Positions 46,040 through 57,700 of a stretch of DNA of 64,000 nt are shown here, piece by piece (within the stretch, counting starts at the first letter, position 1; each line of letters begins with the position of its first letter). The notes under the pieces were generated by a model that saw only the letters and a list, made by a program, of their open reading frames with translations, was not told where the DNA came from and ran no database searches. The translations under genes were made by a program, and so were the position numbers. This DNA is from Arcuatula senhousia (lineage: Eukaryota; Mollusca; Bivalvia; Mytilida; Mytilidae). The DNA lies in the NCBI GenBank assembly GCA_963971305.1, contig OZ020317.1, positions 10,372,001-10,436,000 on the forward strand, given 5' to 3'.

Positions 46040-47977
46040 ATGGCTAGACGTTTTACAAAATCTAGAAAAGATCATAATCGTAAGAGAAAAAGACTTAACC
46101 ATCTTAGAAAACGTATAACATCACATAAAAAGATAGAAAAGATAAACAAAGCCAAAGCATTTGTAAAGAACTTATCTGAAGCTAAATTAACAGACGATGA
46201 GTATTTGCTTCTCTCAAAAGGTGTGAAATTTGTACCTACACCTGGTATAAAAAATATCAGATCACTATTAATGAAAGATTTTGACGAGTTTTCAAGAAAA
46301 CTGAGATGTCAATATATATTTCGAGATAACAAATCCGAAACGAAACATACATTCTATACAAACACGGGTTATACCCCTATAGATTCGTTTGAAGCTTTAG
46401 AGAACTATATATTTGCTACAAAATATGAATTAAGCAAAATGGAAATCGAAACGGTTAAGCCAAATATGAATGAACATGAACACAAAGCTTTACGAAATCT
46501 TAAACAGAACAAAAACATAATCATCCGTAAAGCAGACAAAAACTCTACTCTCTGTATACTTGACAGATCCGAATATATTAAGGAGGGGCATAGACAATTA
46601 GAAAATAATCTTTATTATGAAGAAATAAATCAATCAGAGATCGAAAAAACGACTAAAGCTTTACATGACATTATAGAAACTTGGCATGAAAGAAAGCATA
46701 TTGACAATACCACTCACAGATTCCTACGAAAAAACCTTTACAACAAAAAACTAGGAAAGTTTTTCCTCTTGCCAAAAATCCACAAGATTTCAAAAGATTT
46801 ACTTCAAGAGATGGAAAAAGATCATTCGAAAGTAAAAGAACATGGTATACAAGGGAGACCTATAGTAGCATAATGTGGTACCCCTTTACACAATCTAGCT
46901 CACTTTATTGATAAAATCCTACTACCTCTAGTACAGAAACAGAATACCTATATAAGAGATACAAAAGATTTTATAAGAAAAATTGAGAATCTTAAACTGA
47001 ACAATGATATTTTATTAGCAACGTTTGATGCAAGCAATATGTATACAAATCTTGATTATTCAGAAATCATAAGTTCTACCAAACACGCAATAAAAGATTT
47101 ATTAATCACCAGTTATCCATTTCCTATACCTCCTATCAATGATATCATTAAAGCTATTGATATAATTATAAAGAATAACGAATTTACTTTTAATGGAAGA
47201 ACCTTTAGACAGAAACTTGGAGTGCCTATGGGCGGGGCAGCCTCTGCAGAATTAGCTGATATAAGAATGTTTGAGATCTTTGAAAACATACTAAGCAAAT
47301 TCCAATATAGAAACAAAATAGTTCTTTGCGGAAGATATAGAGATGATGGAATAATCATATTCAATGGCAGTAAATTCGAACTTCAAACATTATTTGATAT
47401 AGCAAATAAAGCCCATCCATATCTTAAATTTACCTATGAAATGTCTACAGAAAAAATCGTATTTTTAGATACAGAGGTTTATAAAGGAAATAGATTCTTA
47501 ACGTCAGGAATTTTAGATATCAAAACATATAGAAAGCCGACTGAAACGTTTCAATATTTAGACAGAAAAAGTTGTCATCCTAAAAGCGTTTTCAAAGGAT
47601 TTATTAAAGGCGAAATAATGAGAAACATCAGAAACACGAGCGATGATCGTATTAAAAATTAGATATTGCAATCATTTAAAGATAATCTGTTATGCAGACA
47701 TTATAAAAACAATGAAATAGACACAATATTTAGAGATACTGCAGACTTCGAGCGGAATGATTTATTAGTAGATAAGGAAAGAAAAAAGGGAGGAGCTATA
47801 GTATTTGTAACAAAATACAACCCATCAATAAAACAATTAAAACGATCTGTCATAAAACATTGGCATTTACTAGAGGAGAGCAGAATAACTTCAAGTACAT
47901 TTAATGAAAAACCAATTATAGCTTATAAAAGACACAAGAATTTACAAGAAAAACTTACAAGAGCTGATAAATTTTGA
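46040..47977 (+). pseudogene. Penelope-like reverse transcriptase, right copy (full length, two in-frame stops)
   Basis: One frame of 646 codons from ATG 46040 (MARRFTKSRKDHNRKRKR, a basic possibly nuclear-targeting start) to TGA 47975-47977. PLE landmarks in order: KGVKFVPTPG, NIIIRKADKNSTLCILD, LLPKIHK, GRPIVA, DASNMYTNLDY (D330), LGVPMGGAASA, RYRDDG (D435, D436), LDTEVYKGN, YRKPTETFQYL, KHWHLLEES, YKRHKNLQEKLTRADKF. Stops: TAA 46871-46873 (codon 278, also in the left copy) and TAG 47660-47662 (codon 541, GAG in the left copy). Family role: target-primed reverse transcription. No GIY-YIG domain on either side, so it belongs to an endonuclease-less form or has lost it. Confidence 0.87.
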
Positions 47978-48160
47978 GATACATCTAAAATACATCTAAA
48001 ATATCTGTCATAAAGCATTGACATTTACTAGAGGAAAGCAGAAACTTCAGGAATACTAACATTTAATGAAGAGAACAATTATAGACAATAAAAGTCACAA
48101 GAATTTGCAAGTAAAAATTACAAAAGCTGATAAATCTTATTTTACATGTAGCTTTAGTCA
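47978..48160 (+). repeat. Second, diverged copy of the reverse transcriptase 3' end
   Basis: After the TGA, CATAAAGCATTGACATTTAC and CAAGAATTTGCAAGTAAAAA repeat the preceding coding end (CATAAAACATTGGCATTTAC, CAAGAATTTACAAGAAAAAC) in the same order, with frame-breaking changes. The same pair occurs in each left-hand pseudo-LTR unit. Confidence 0.8.
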
Positions 48161-48205
48161 AATCATTTGACAAGTAAAAGATATATAAAAGCATATTGAT
48201 AATCC

Positions 48206-48294
48206 GGTGTACGGTCCAGTATCATTGATAAGAGCATAAATAAGTGGAGACCGCTGACGATCCCCGCCACTTTAAAAATAAGGGGTGAAACACC
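48206..48294 (+). ncRNA. Hammerhead ribozyme, right copy, intact
   Basis: GGTGTA | CGGTC ... GACCG CTGACGA T CCCC ... GGGG T GAAA CACC on the plus strand, sense with the reverse transcriptase 230 bp upstream. All three helices and the core are as in the left-hand units. Confidence 0.84.
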
Positions 48295-48440
48295 AAATGA
48301 TAAAATAATCAAAAGTATAAAGAAAGTAAAAGACAAGAATATATATCTAATCAAATAAAAATTTGAAATTTATAGCGATCTTTAATATATAATATCATAC
48401 AGTATTGACCTGAGTGGGTTTAGGTAATTTTTACTCATAC

Positions 48441-48672
48441 AACGGTCCAGTATCATTGATAAAAGCATATATAAGTGGAGACCGCTGACGATCCCCGCCA
48501 CTTTAAAAATAAGGGGTGAAACACCAAATGATAAAATATTCAAAAGTATAAAGAAAGTAAAAGACAAGAATATATATCTAATCAAATAAAAATTTGAAAT
48601 TTATAGCGATCTTTAATATATAATATCCTACAGTATTGACCTGAGTGGGTTTAGGTAACTTTTACTCATACA
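48441..48672 (+). repeat. Terminal pseudo-LTR head beginning at the ribozyme cleavage position
   Basis: The previous unit ends ACTCATACA and this one starts A-CGGTCCAG, within one base of the predicted self-cleavage site, and runs about 230 bp to ACTTTTACTCATACA at 48672. The ribozyme here (48443-48525) has stems I and II and the core but lacks the 5' strand of stem III, so it should not cleave efficiently. Confidence 0.82.
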
Positions 48673-48688
48673 GGTTATTAGAAAACAC

Positions 48689-48767
48689 GTCTCATACGAT
48701 CTCTATAAAATTCTTTCTTCGTCATCAACCACTTATAGAAAAAAATCAATATCATGTTGAAATGGTT
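48689..48767. repeat. Right direct repeat flanking the 16-kb block
   Basis: Partner of 32674-32753, same orientation, 79 bp. It lies 16 bp beyond the end of the last pseudo-LTR head. Confidence 0.8.
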
Positions 48768-48884
48768 AGTTATTGCTTTGATTAGTGTTTGGCTGGTTGA
48801 TTTACTGAGATGATCACCTTAGCATCCTTAATGTCATCACAAACCTAATTTGTTTTGTGTAACTACCGGACCCAAATATCGCAA

Positions 48885-49255
48885 TGGAAGAAGGAGTTTT
48901 GGCGCGTCTTAAAACCTGGTTTAACCCACCATTTCTTTTGAAATGCCCGTACCCAGTCAGGATCATTACGATCTTCAATTTTTTCCGGTATGTTCCTCGT
49001 TTTGTCTCGTCTTATGGACATTTGAGATTGATTCTCCAAGAAGCAAAGGTGTACCAAAGGGGTAATCAGTATCATAAAACCGTAAAGACAAAGAAAAAAC
49101 CGGCAGACAAAAAAAAAATCATCACAACAAAACAAACCACATAACAACATAAAACACACACAAACATAACAACAAAACCGCATTCAGCAACGCGAACTCA
49201 AGTCGAAACGAGAGTGAACTCAGGTGCTCCGGAAGAGTAAGCAGTTCCTGCTTGC
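48885..49255 (+). repeat. Dispersed repeat families G and B, adjacent
   Basis: 48900-49045 carries the family G landmarks (ACCTGGTTTAACCCACCATT, GAGATTGATTCTCCAAG). It continues as family B (GCAAAGGTGTACCAAAGGGG, AACGCGAACTCAAGTCG, GAACTCAGGTGCTCCGGAAG). The head-to-tail order G then B suggests one larger element. Confidence 0.7.
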
Positions 49256-50510
49256 TATAGCACACCCGTCACGTTGCCAAAGATCGATTAAGTGTTGGTC
49301 AAATCCGGAAAGGATGACATTACAAAACTCTATGTCAAACCAACATCTGTGCTCATCTGAGAGATAGAAATCCCGTATTTGTATACAAGCACATGAAGTT
49401 CGGTAATTTTGTTAAAACTTTTATTTTCAAATTGCTTGACTACAGACTTCGACGTGTTCCTCACTGAACCACCCTTGTAAAACAGGCCTAGGGTAAGAGG
49501 TATTGGTCCAACAAGACAAGAAAGAATACTTTCTAGTGTTACATCATGTTAAGAATTTAGTATTACTTAGGCTTGTCGAATGTTTCGGGATTGACCAGTC
49601 ACTGCTTCGCCAGATTTGTATTTAAATGGTGTTCATGTAATCAAACGTTTCAATTTCTGATTATTGTATAGCGGTATAAAAACTCTCTGAATTCCAAGCC
49701 TAGCCTTTTAAACAAACTTTATGTACATGGTCTTACCTATCCAACAGCTGTTAATAAGGGTTTACGGGCTTCTATGGAAGCATGTATGTCAGTTAAGATG
49801 TAAATGAGACATCCAGTATGAGACTTTGGTTAACATGACGTGGACTTGATCTTCGTCATGCTTTTAAGCAGTCAGTTTTGTTTCTTCGTGTGAAGAATCA
49901 GAAATTGTGCTTAAACCTGAGCACTTGTAATTTTTGAATAGCAGTTTTCTCAGTACATGTACCTATATCGCTCCAAATACCTTTGTAAAACAAAACCAGA
50001 TTTTTGTATTACTGGTTTAAATGCTGACTTGGCATGGTTTGAAATCTTACGCATGTCAATAATATAGTCCGACATCTTTTTTTTTTATTAATCGAGCTTT
50101 TAGTGATGAAGAAGTATGCCAGTATTCTGAAAGATTACTAGCATCCGTCTCTTTCAGCGATGTAATTTGACTGCTGAATTTGCAAATCCAAATGTATAGT
50201 GGGAGACGGCTCGTATTTCAATACCCTAAATTATCAACCAGTGGTTGAATATAACTTTCAAATGTCTCATGTAAATCATCCCAAGACTCTTAAAAATAAC
50301 GATGATTAAATTAACTAAACCAATGCGAAAACGCAGAAACGTAAAGTATTGGTTAGGCTTAATATACTTAAGTCAATCCTTATATCGTTTTATTGAAATA
50401 TTTCCCGATTAGCATTTGCTCTGCTGCCCCCCCCCCCCAATTAACACTGGAATCAACAAGTAAAACACGTAACCCACCATCTGTCCAAAGCTTACCTATT
50501 GCAGAAATAA
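49256..50510. other. Stretch without recognised features
   Basis: No ORF above background, splice signals or clear repeat. A C-run at 50428-50439 is low complexity. Confidence 0.45.
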
Positions 50511-50514
50511 AACA

Positions 50515-50880
50515 AATACAAATGACAACAAAGTTCCAGACAATAAATTTTGCTGCGCCTGACGCGCGTTTCGTCTATTCAAGACTCATTAGAGGCGCTC
50601 TACCAAAAATATTGAAAATGCCAAACACTATATGATTGTGAAGAGCAAATAACAGTAAAACCAGAAATACCAAACTGTGGAACCAAATATTACTAAGATG
50701 GTCAACCTATGTCTGGGGTAGGAAGAACCTTAGGGTTAAAACAGTTTTGAAATTCAAACAGATGATTTAAAGCTTTGGTGTGTTCTCCAACACAATGTGT
50801 TGGTGCCGGAGCGGGTTAACCTCGGGGAATTAAAACTCCACCAGCAGTGCTAACCTTCACGGGTGTTCGAAATACAAAAG
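50515..50880 (+). repeat. Dispersed repeat family A, single full copy
   Basis: From AATACAAATGACAACAAAGT to the end CACGGGTGTTCGAAATACAA, matching 31934-32290 throughout. It includes GGTGCCGGAGCGGGTTAACC and CTCCACCAGCAGTGCTAACC. Confidence 0.88.
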
Positions 50881-51198
50881 AGACAGTGAAATCCACTAAG
50901 CTTAAATATATAATGATTAAAAATGTATTGTTTAGACAACTGAACCTGCTGAACTAAGGCATAAAGCTATTGGTCGAACGTTTGCACAGCTATGAAGTGA
51001 CCAGTTTCGTTTATCATATCAAGCCATTTTTTCATGACAGTATACACTGTTGAAAAGTCCGTAAGCTTTTCATTAGTGACGGGGGGGATATGAGACATCC
51101 GATCGATTTTTCAAGGTTTTTTCGGATCAATTGTAGTTAAAACTTGTCTTAACTAATTTGATCAGAACTTTGATTTCAAAGGTTATTATATCACGTCC

Positions 51199-51660
51199 CT
51201 CACTAAGAGTTTAAGGAAAATACAATCAATGCATCTGGACCTCTAGATGATTCAAGTCTTATTTTCGGTTTAGCAAAGGGAACTACATCTATTAAAGATG
51301 TTGTTGTTTCATCAGCAGAGAGGGATCTATCAAGGCCTCCTGAAAGGCACATCACTGAAGCTTCCAGCAACTGCTGTCGTCTAAAAACAAACTCTTGGCA
51401 TGGAATGGAAAGTGTTTTCCCATCTATTGATTCTGTATATTGACCAATATTGTCTTATTTCTCTTGTATGAAGTGACCGCATTGTGGAATATATCTCCGC
51501 TTCGCAATTTGCTGCGCTTGTTAGATATCGTTGAAGTTCAGTGTGAAACCCCATTAGCACTCAAAATTCCAATCAGGCTCTCGGAACCAAACTCATGATG
51601 CATTTGAATTCCCAACCCACATGACCCAAGTGCAGAAGGAGAGACTAGTCTACGATTTTA
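51199..51660 (-). pseudogene. Decayed protein-coding fragment of unknown function
   Basis: On the minus strand the text can be followed through several frames: LGSCGLGIQMHHEFGSESLI, then ANG-FTLNFNDI, DNIGQYTESIDGK, then a frame open to its stop ending RRQQLLEASVMC, IDVVPFAKPKIRLE, GPDALIVFSLNS. HHEFGSExL and DNxxxxTxDGxxTFH-type motifs recall a repetitive invertebrate ORF family that I cannot name. Two in-frame TAA codons and at least two frame changes show it is not functional. Confidence 0.4.
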
Positions 51661-51837
51661 AGCCACAACAAATGCAGCTAACGAAAACATTTCTAGAGCT
51701 ATCAGATTTAAGTTCAATAAGAGAAGAACAAAATTTTTATCGTCTATAACCCAATAATGAAGCTTAACTAGGCTACTAGGCATAGTATCATTGGAATTTA
51801 CAAGAGACACATCTGTCAAAGGAGGATTGAAGTCAAT

Positions 51838-52160
51838 GAAGCGAAGAGGCACCAATGGGGAATTCGAGTGTCAAAAGTCCGAAAGGGCAACGACGAAACC
51901 GGCAAACACGATCAAAACCAGCACGAAGAAATACGAAACACAAAATCAACCAAACAGAAATCAACAACGCGAACTAAAAATAAATACTCTCGTTATATCA
52001 ATTCATAGACAATTAGACAAAGTTCAAGAATATACGTCTTATACGGTCTTTAGAAAAATCTTCCTTCGTATGTCACTGGTGGACAAAATCAAAATTAAAT
52101 TAAACGTAGTAGTGATTGTTTTGATTAGTGTTTTGATGATTGTTGTACGATGATAATCAC
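51838..52160 (+). repeat. Dispersed repeat family B with 3' extension
   Basis: GCGAAGAGGCACCAATGGGG through AATCAACAACGCGAACTAAA. It is followed at 52010-52160 by sequence similar to 48681-48830, the region that carries the right 79-bp direct repeat, so the block's target was probably a member of this family. Confidence 0.65.
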
Positions 52161-52479
52161 CACATTATCACCGTCTTGTTTTTGTTTGTTCTCCTTTACC
52201 TTATTCGACACACTGAATTGTGAATTTGCATCGCAGGCATGGATCGCTTACCCTTCCAGAGCACTTTATTTCACTTTTTCTACGACTTGTGTTCACGTTG
52301 TTGTTTCCGTTCGGTTAATTTTGTGTGGTGCCTTTTTGCATCTTCCTTTCATCGGATAAAGTGATAGAAATATTCATTAAAATGTTTGGCTTAATGATAA
52401 AAAATGATGCACTGTGGTTTGCAAAGGAGTAATAAATAAAGGTTTATATAACTTTTTAACAAAACTACCGAACTTGAAT

Positions 52480-52625
52480 GATCAATCTCATAGTCCAGAG
52501 AAATTTACAAAAACAAATCATTGGTGGATTGCAATGGTCCTGACTTGATACAGGCATTTCAAACGAAATGGTGGATTAAACCAGGCTTTATGGCGCCAAA
52601 CCTCTCTCTTCCATTGCGATCTTCA
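52480..52625 (-). repeat. Dispersed repeat family G, reverse
   Basis: ATGATCAATCTCATAGTCC, CAATGGTCCTGACTTGATAC and TGGATTAAACCAGGC are the reverse of 15530-15660 and 48900-49045. Confidence 0.7.
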
Positions 52626-52639
52626 AGTCCATAATATAT

Positions 52640-54110
52640 ATAAATACATAGAATAGTGTGACGCTGTAAAATTTGCATAACCCATAATATATAGTTACGA
52701 AAAATAGTGCGACACTTAATTTTTTTTTGGAATTAGTTTTATAAGTCGAACATAAAAGGACATGTAGGATATGAAAATTCTCATGAACAAAATGCAGAAG
52801 CTTTTGTCTTGAACTTTGTTGTAATCTTTATTTGAGAGAAACACAACACCAGAAGAAAAAAAAAATAGTTTAGAAGGTAAAACCACATTTAAAAGTTAAA
52901 ATCAAAATAAAAAATCACAAGAAGAGAAACAAAGCAAAACAATATAATAATGAAAAGGTGCCCAAATTTTCGGACCTTGCGTTCTTCTTCAGGGCATTAA
53001 AAAAGAAGAGAAGTGACACATCAACTGACGAGAAATGAATGATGAATCTGGGAAACAATTTTTAATTTAATTTTCTTGTTCATAAAGATATTTGTTGAAC
53101 AGGGCAGTGATTTTTTGAATGGGCAAACACATGATAACTAGGTATATTTACAATATATATTACAAAACAACCAATCCACGGGCATAGAAATGCATTGTTT
53201 CCTTCTTCAATTACAGATTAAGGGTCATAAGCACAATTTGAAAGAAGCAAATTGTACCAAAGGGGTAATCAATATCATCAATCTTCGGATTTCCATCAAG
53301 ACAATATGGCCGCGACCAGTAGATTACGTGTTCCGCTTCGGATTATATTAATTTATAGTCAGTGTAGTATATCTTGCGTAACTTTAGCGTATAAATGGAT
53401 ATTTATTTTGGATTGCGAAAATTTATTTAATTGAATAAAGTTTTAAAGGACAAAAATACTAATCGGACACCAAAAATAAGTTAAATCATGCATAAAAGTT
53501 GTACACAGCATCTTCGTATTTCATGCTTTTATGTGGCGGTGTTTTAAAGCAACAATCTGATTCAACTAGATCATGTAGCGTACATGGCGTAGTCACTTTA
53601 TCAGGTTGTGCACATGTTTAAGCGTACTTTCTTATAAATGTTTGACTGCAAACTGTTAATTCATTGAAGATTGTTTATTATCACAGACAAAAATATAGGT
53701 CAATCAGACACACACAATTCAAGCATTTTATTGATTTTTAGAAAATGACAAAATAGCCACATTGGGTCATTCGTCTGTCTTGATCTAGGTCATTTAAATA
53801 AGGTTGAATAATTTTATTTATTTCTCACAAAGCTATTCCGGGATCCGGAAAAATAAACTTATTTGTCACAAGTTATTGGTTGTTCGAAAATGTTATCTTG
53901 TCGATTCACCACACAGAGACCAAAGTGGCAAAACTTACAAACATGTCAGAAAATAATTTTAACTGTGCAGAACCACAGGGGCTTGGATTATAGAGTAGGG
54001 GGTCGATTTGTTTTTCAAGTCAATATAAATGACGAGAATCCAAACCCCTGTGTGCAAAACATGGATTGCAACGTTCCTGTATAAGTTTGCTTTAGTCTCT
54101 ATGGACAATC
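52640..54110. other. Mostly unassigned stretch
   Basis: A 42-codon ORF starting ATGGCCGCGACC near 53307 sits in a start-like context but has no recognisable domain. An imperfect hairpin (CACAGGGGCTTGGATT at 53974, AATCCAAACCCCTGTG at 54037) occurs inside another small ORF. Nothing here supports a real gene. Confidence 0.4.
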
Positions 54111-54729
54111 TTTGAATAGGTGACAATCAAAAATATTTGAGCAGTGGCGGATCCGGGGGCGGGGGGGGGGGGTTCCGAGGTTGGAATTTTCCTCCTTTCC
54201 GCCAAAAATTTCGCAAGTAACGTATAGGTTTTCTGCAAAGTTTGTCTGGAACCACCCCTTTCGTCATTCGTCCACAGCGCACTTTATGTGGACCAACCCC
54301 TTTCAAAAAATTCTGGAACTGGCCCTGTTTGAGTTATAATCTAATTTATTGCTATTAGACGTAAAAAAATTAAAGGCATACATATACATTGCAAATTTCA
54401 TAAAGAGATCTACATTGGGTTTTGAATGGTGACAATCAAAAATATTTGAGCAGTGGCGCATCCGGGGAGGATTCCAAGGTTGGAATTTTTCTCCTTTCCG
54501 CCAAAATTTTCGCAAATTACGTGTAGGTTTTCTGCAAAATTTGTCTGGAACCACCCCCTTTTCGTCATTCGTCCACAGCGGACTTTATGTGGAGGAACCC
54601 CTTTCAAAAAATTCTGGATCTGGCCCTCTTTGAGTTATAATATAATTTATTGCTATTAGACGTAAAAGAATTAAAGGCATACATGTACATTGCAAATTTT
54701 CATAAAAAGATCTACATTGGGATTAAACT
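54111..54729. repeat. 309-bp tandem duplication
   Basis: GGTGACAATCAAAAATATTT begins at 54119 and 54428. Both copies continue through GAGCAGTGGCG-ATCCGGGG, TTTGTCTGGAACCACC and GATCTACATTGGG. The first copy has a longer G-run. Confidence 0.9.
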
Positions 54730-57700
54730 TATTTCATATAATATTATATACTTCAAAATCATAGACTGATCTGACAAATGATAACCATTAAAGTAGACGA
54801 TAAATAGATGTGGTATAATTGTACGTGACACAACCAAATAAAGAAACGGGAATTAAAAAATTCACAATGGAAAACAGCCAGCAGTCTTCAGCATGACCAT
54901 AAGTCGCTGCTCGCCGTCTTGCTTTGGCCCAAGGCTAAAAATACAAAAAAAAGGATGAGTGCAGTTTGCCTTTTGGTCACACTTAGAAAAAAAAGTCAAA
55001 ATAACAATGCATGCCGAGCTTCTGTGTCTACTTTTGTTTCACAGCCCTAACATTATAATGATTAAACAGGTTGTTAGGAAAGAATCTAAATAATTTGATT
55101 TATTGGAATGGCGTCTTGCGTTGGCAAATAAAAATTTCATGGTTCAGTTTCTTCAGACTGGATTTTTCCTGAGTAAAGCTCGGCATGTTCATGTTTGTTT
55201 TTTTGTTTCTTTTACATGACAAACAGTTTTTTTTTGGGGGGGGGGGATTTCATACATGTAGCTTTCGACATACAGTACATGTAAGTACAAAAATGGGGGG
55301 GGGGCTTCAGTTTTTAGTTTTTATTTTCTTTGATACAAGCGACACTTTGTTATTTAGGGTAACTAAGGTGCCACGTGCGTTACGTCATATTTGAATGACC
55401 TTTGGAGATAGAGAAAAAAAATTAGTCGGGGATAGTATGCCAAACAATTCACATCTATATTTCATTCATATCACGTATTATACTATTGGAATACATTGTC
55501 GTAACGCATGTAGAAAGCACATGCTATAGGATATTTTGACATTTTTTGTTCGCGATTTGACCGACATTTAAAATGATTAAAATTTTATTGAACTTGGATT
55601 ATTCTAGTGCATTAAAGTGGATTTTAGTGATTTCATTCAATTTTAAAATAAGGAAACACGTTTTTATAGAAAAATTGCAAGAGATAAGTCAGGATTTTTT
55701 AATTTTGGGCCAATTTTGATAGCAATATGGCACTTCTGGTTGATTTGGCAAAAGTACAAAAAGGGGTCAATTTACTTTTTTATGAAATTTTTAAATTTAC
55801 CAAAGGACCATTTTTTTTCGAAAAAAAAAAGAGCGGCCGGCCCATTTCTTTGATAGGGGCCAGTCGGGCACATGTCTACGGAGAGCGAGCACCAAAAGAT
55901 TTGGTCCGGGAAACTTTAATTTTGGCTAACTTGACGATTTTTGTTTACATTTTCGCATGCTTGGAATGCAACTAAATGTTGAAAATAACAATATTATAAA
56001 ACGAAAATTGTAAAAATTTCTAGGCAAAAAATATATGTTTGATTTTCGTCTTCGGTATTCCCAGAATCCCGTTGGTAGCTATTGTTCTCAGAATAATTTG
56101 AAGATTGAAACTTTTTTAAACTTAAACATTAAGCTAATTTATTATAAGTATATATAAAAACCTATAAACAACAGACTGTGACATGTTTGATCCAATGTAG
56201 ACTTTTGTAGAGCTCGATGAGCTGAAGGTTTAAGCAAGCAACAGCTTTTCTCTATCTGCAATAGTTTCCTATTTCCTCCACTAACATAACCAAACTTTGA
56301 TGCAGTTATTTTAAACTAAATAGGAGCGAATAAACCTACATGTACAATGTTCTGGATCTAAAAACAAATAATGTTAAGGATAAACGCTTACATGACTTAG
56401 ATTCATCAACATGTTTATCTTAAAATGGCTTAATTTTAGATTGATTTTATAGTATGTGTACAACAAAGGCTACTCAACAATAAACCTTAGCAGGACCTTG
56501 AAATGATAAAGTCTTTTTTATGTTACTAAGGCAGACCATTGCTTTTTGTGTCCATAGCGGCTTGCTAGGCAATATGCATTAGAGTCCACACTTGTTAAAT
56601 TATAAATAAATGTTGCAAGCGATTTCAGGCTATTCAACGTGCAGGGGTGTTATTGTTACTTACCTCAAATCGACTATGCACAAAAAACCGAAAAAATCAC
56701 TTAAAAATAAAAGAAATTACCATGAAAATATTGTCACAAATCAATCAGAAATTATTATATCAACGTCTTGCTACGGTTTTTTAAATGTATATTCAGGCCT
56801 AGTTGTACTCATTCTGAAATTCAATCTAAAATTAAGCAATTTTGGGGTAAACGAATATTTGCCTTTTAAAAAAATCGACACTTTAGGCAAGTCAGTGGAC
56901 AAAAATAAATTTAAAAGACTTTTCTTATTTGTACAAAGCAAACCATCCAACATCAAATATCACTAAGACAAAATATGCAACCTTAACTAAAACAGTAAAC
57001 CTTTTTTTTAATATTAATTGAATACAGGTAACGAAAAATGTCAATTGCCTAACGATAAAAAAGAGTTTATATGGGAATATACAAATATATAATGTTGTAA
57101 ATCAGATGGTGAAAACAAAACTAAATTATTAGATAAGGATGGTATTAGTATTTGCTGAAAATGATATATCTATCTTGTTATACTATTGACAACTGTTATA
57201 CAACTGAATATTCCCTCATGCAATTGAAATTCTCATTATGCAATGGAAAATTTTAAGTCAAAAATTGATATTAACATAAACTTAACAAGTGGAAAATGAA
57301 GAAAATTATTTACTTAAAACAATATAGGTATGGTCTTATGATTTTAAGGTAAAAAATAGGAATGCCCATTTGCATAACGCTATTCTTTGGTATATAAAGG
57401 ACTGTGGTGGATTATAGTTACTAGTAACCTAAAAAGTAAACAAATGTATGTTTTGAATATTACAGTTTTTATCACAAATGTTTAAATTTGCTTTCATGAC
57501 ATGCCGAAATGTCAACTTTGATCATTAATCATCATCAGGAGGCAACAAGATATGTAGCTGTTTGCATTTTGGTGTGTTTTTATTCAAAATATGTGTCAAC
57601 AAAGCCTGTAAACTAAATTTAAATACTCTAGAAAAAAGTCATTTATGACATAAATTTAAAGTTTTGCTTTTTGAAAATGTCCCATTTATGCACCTTCATG

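Noticed and set aside
46040..47977. GIY-YIG endonuclease domain expected in canonical Penelope elements
   Set aside because: Neither end of the ORF nor the 3' region shows the GIY...YIG pattern.
48163..48585. Two more ORFs of the same 63-codon type on the minus strand
   Set aside because: Same explanation: antisense of the right-hand pseudo-LTRs.
56610..56966. 118-codon ORF
   Set aside because: AT-rich, with no motif, start context or splice partner.
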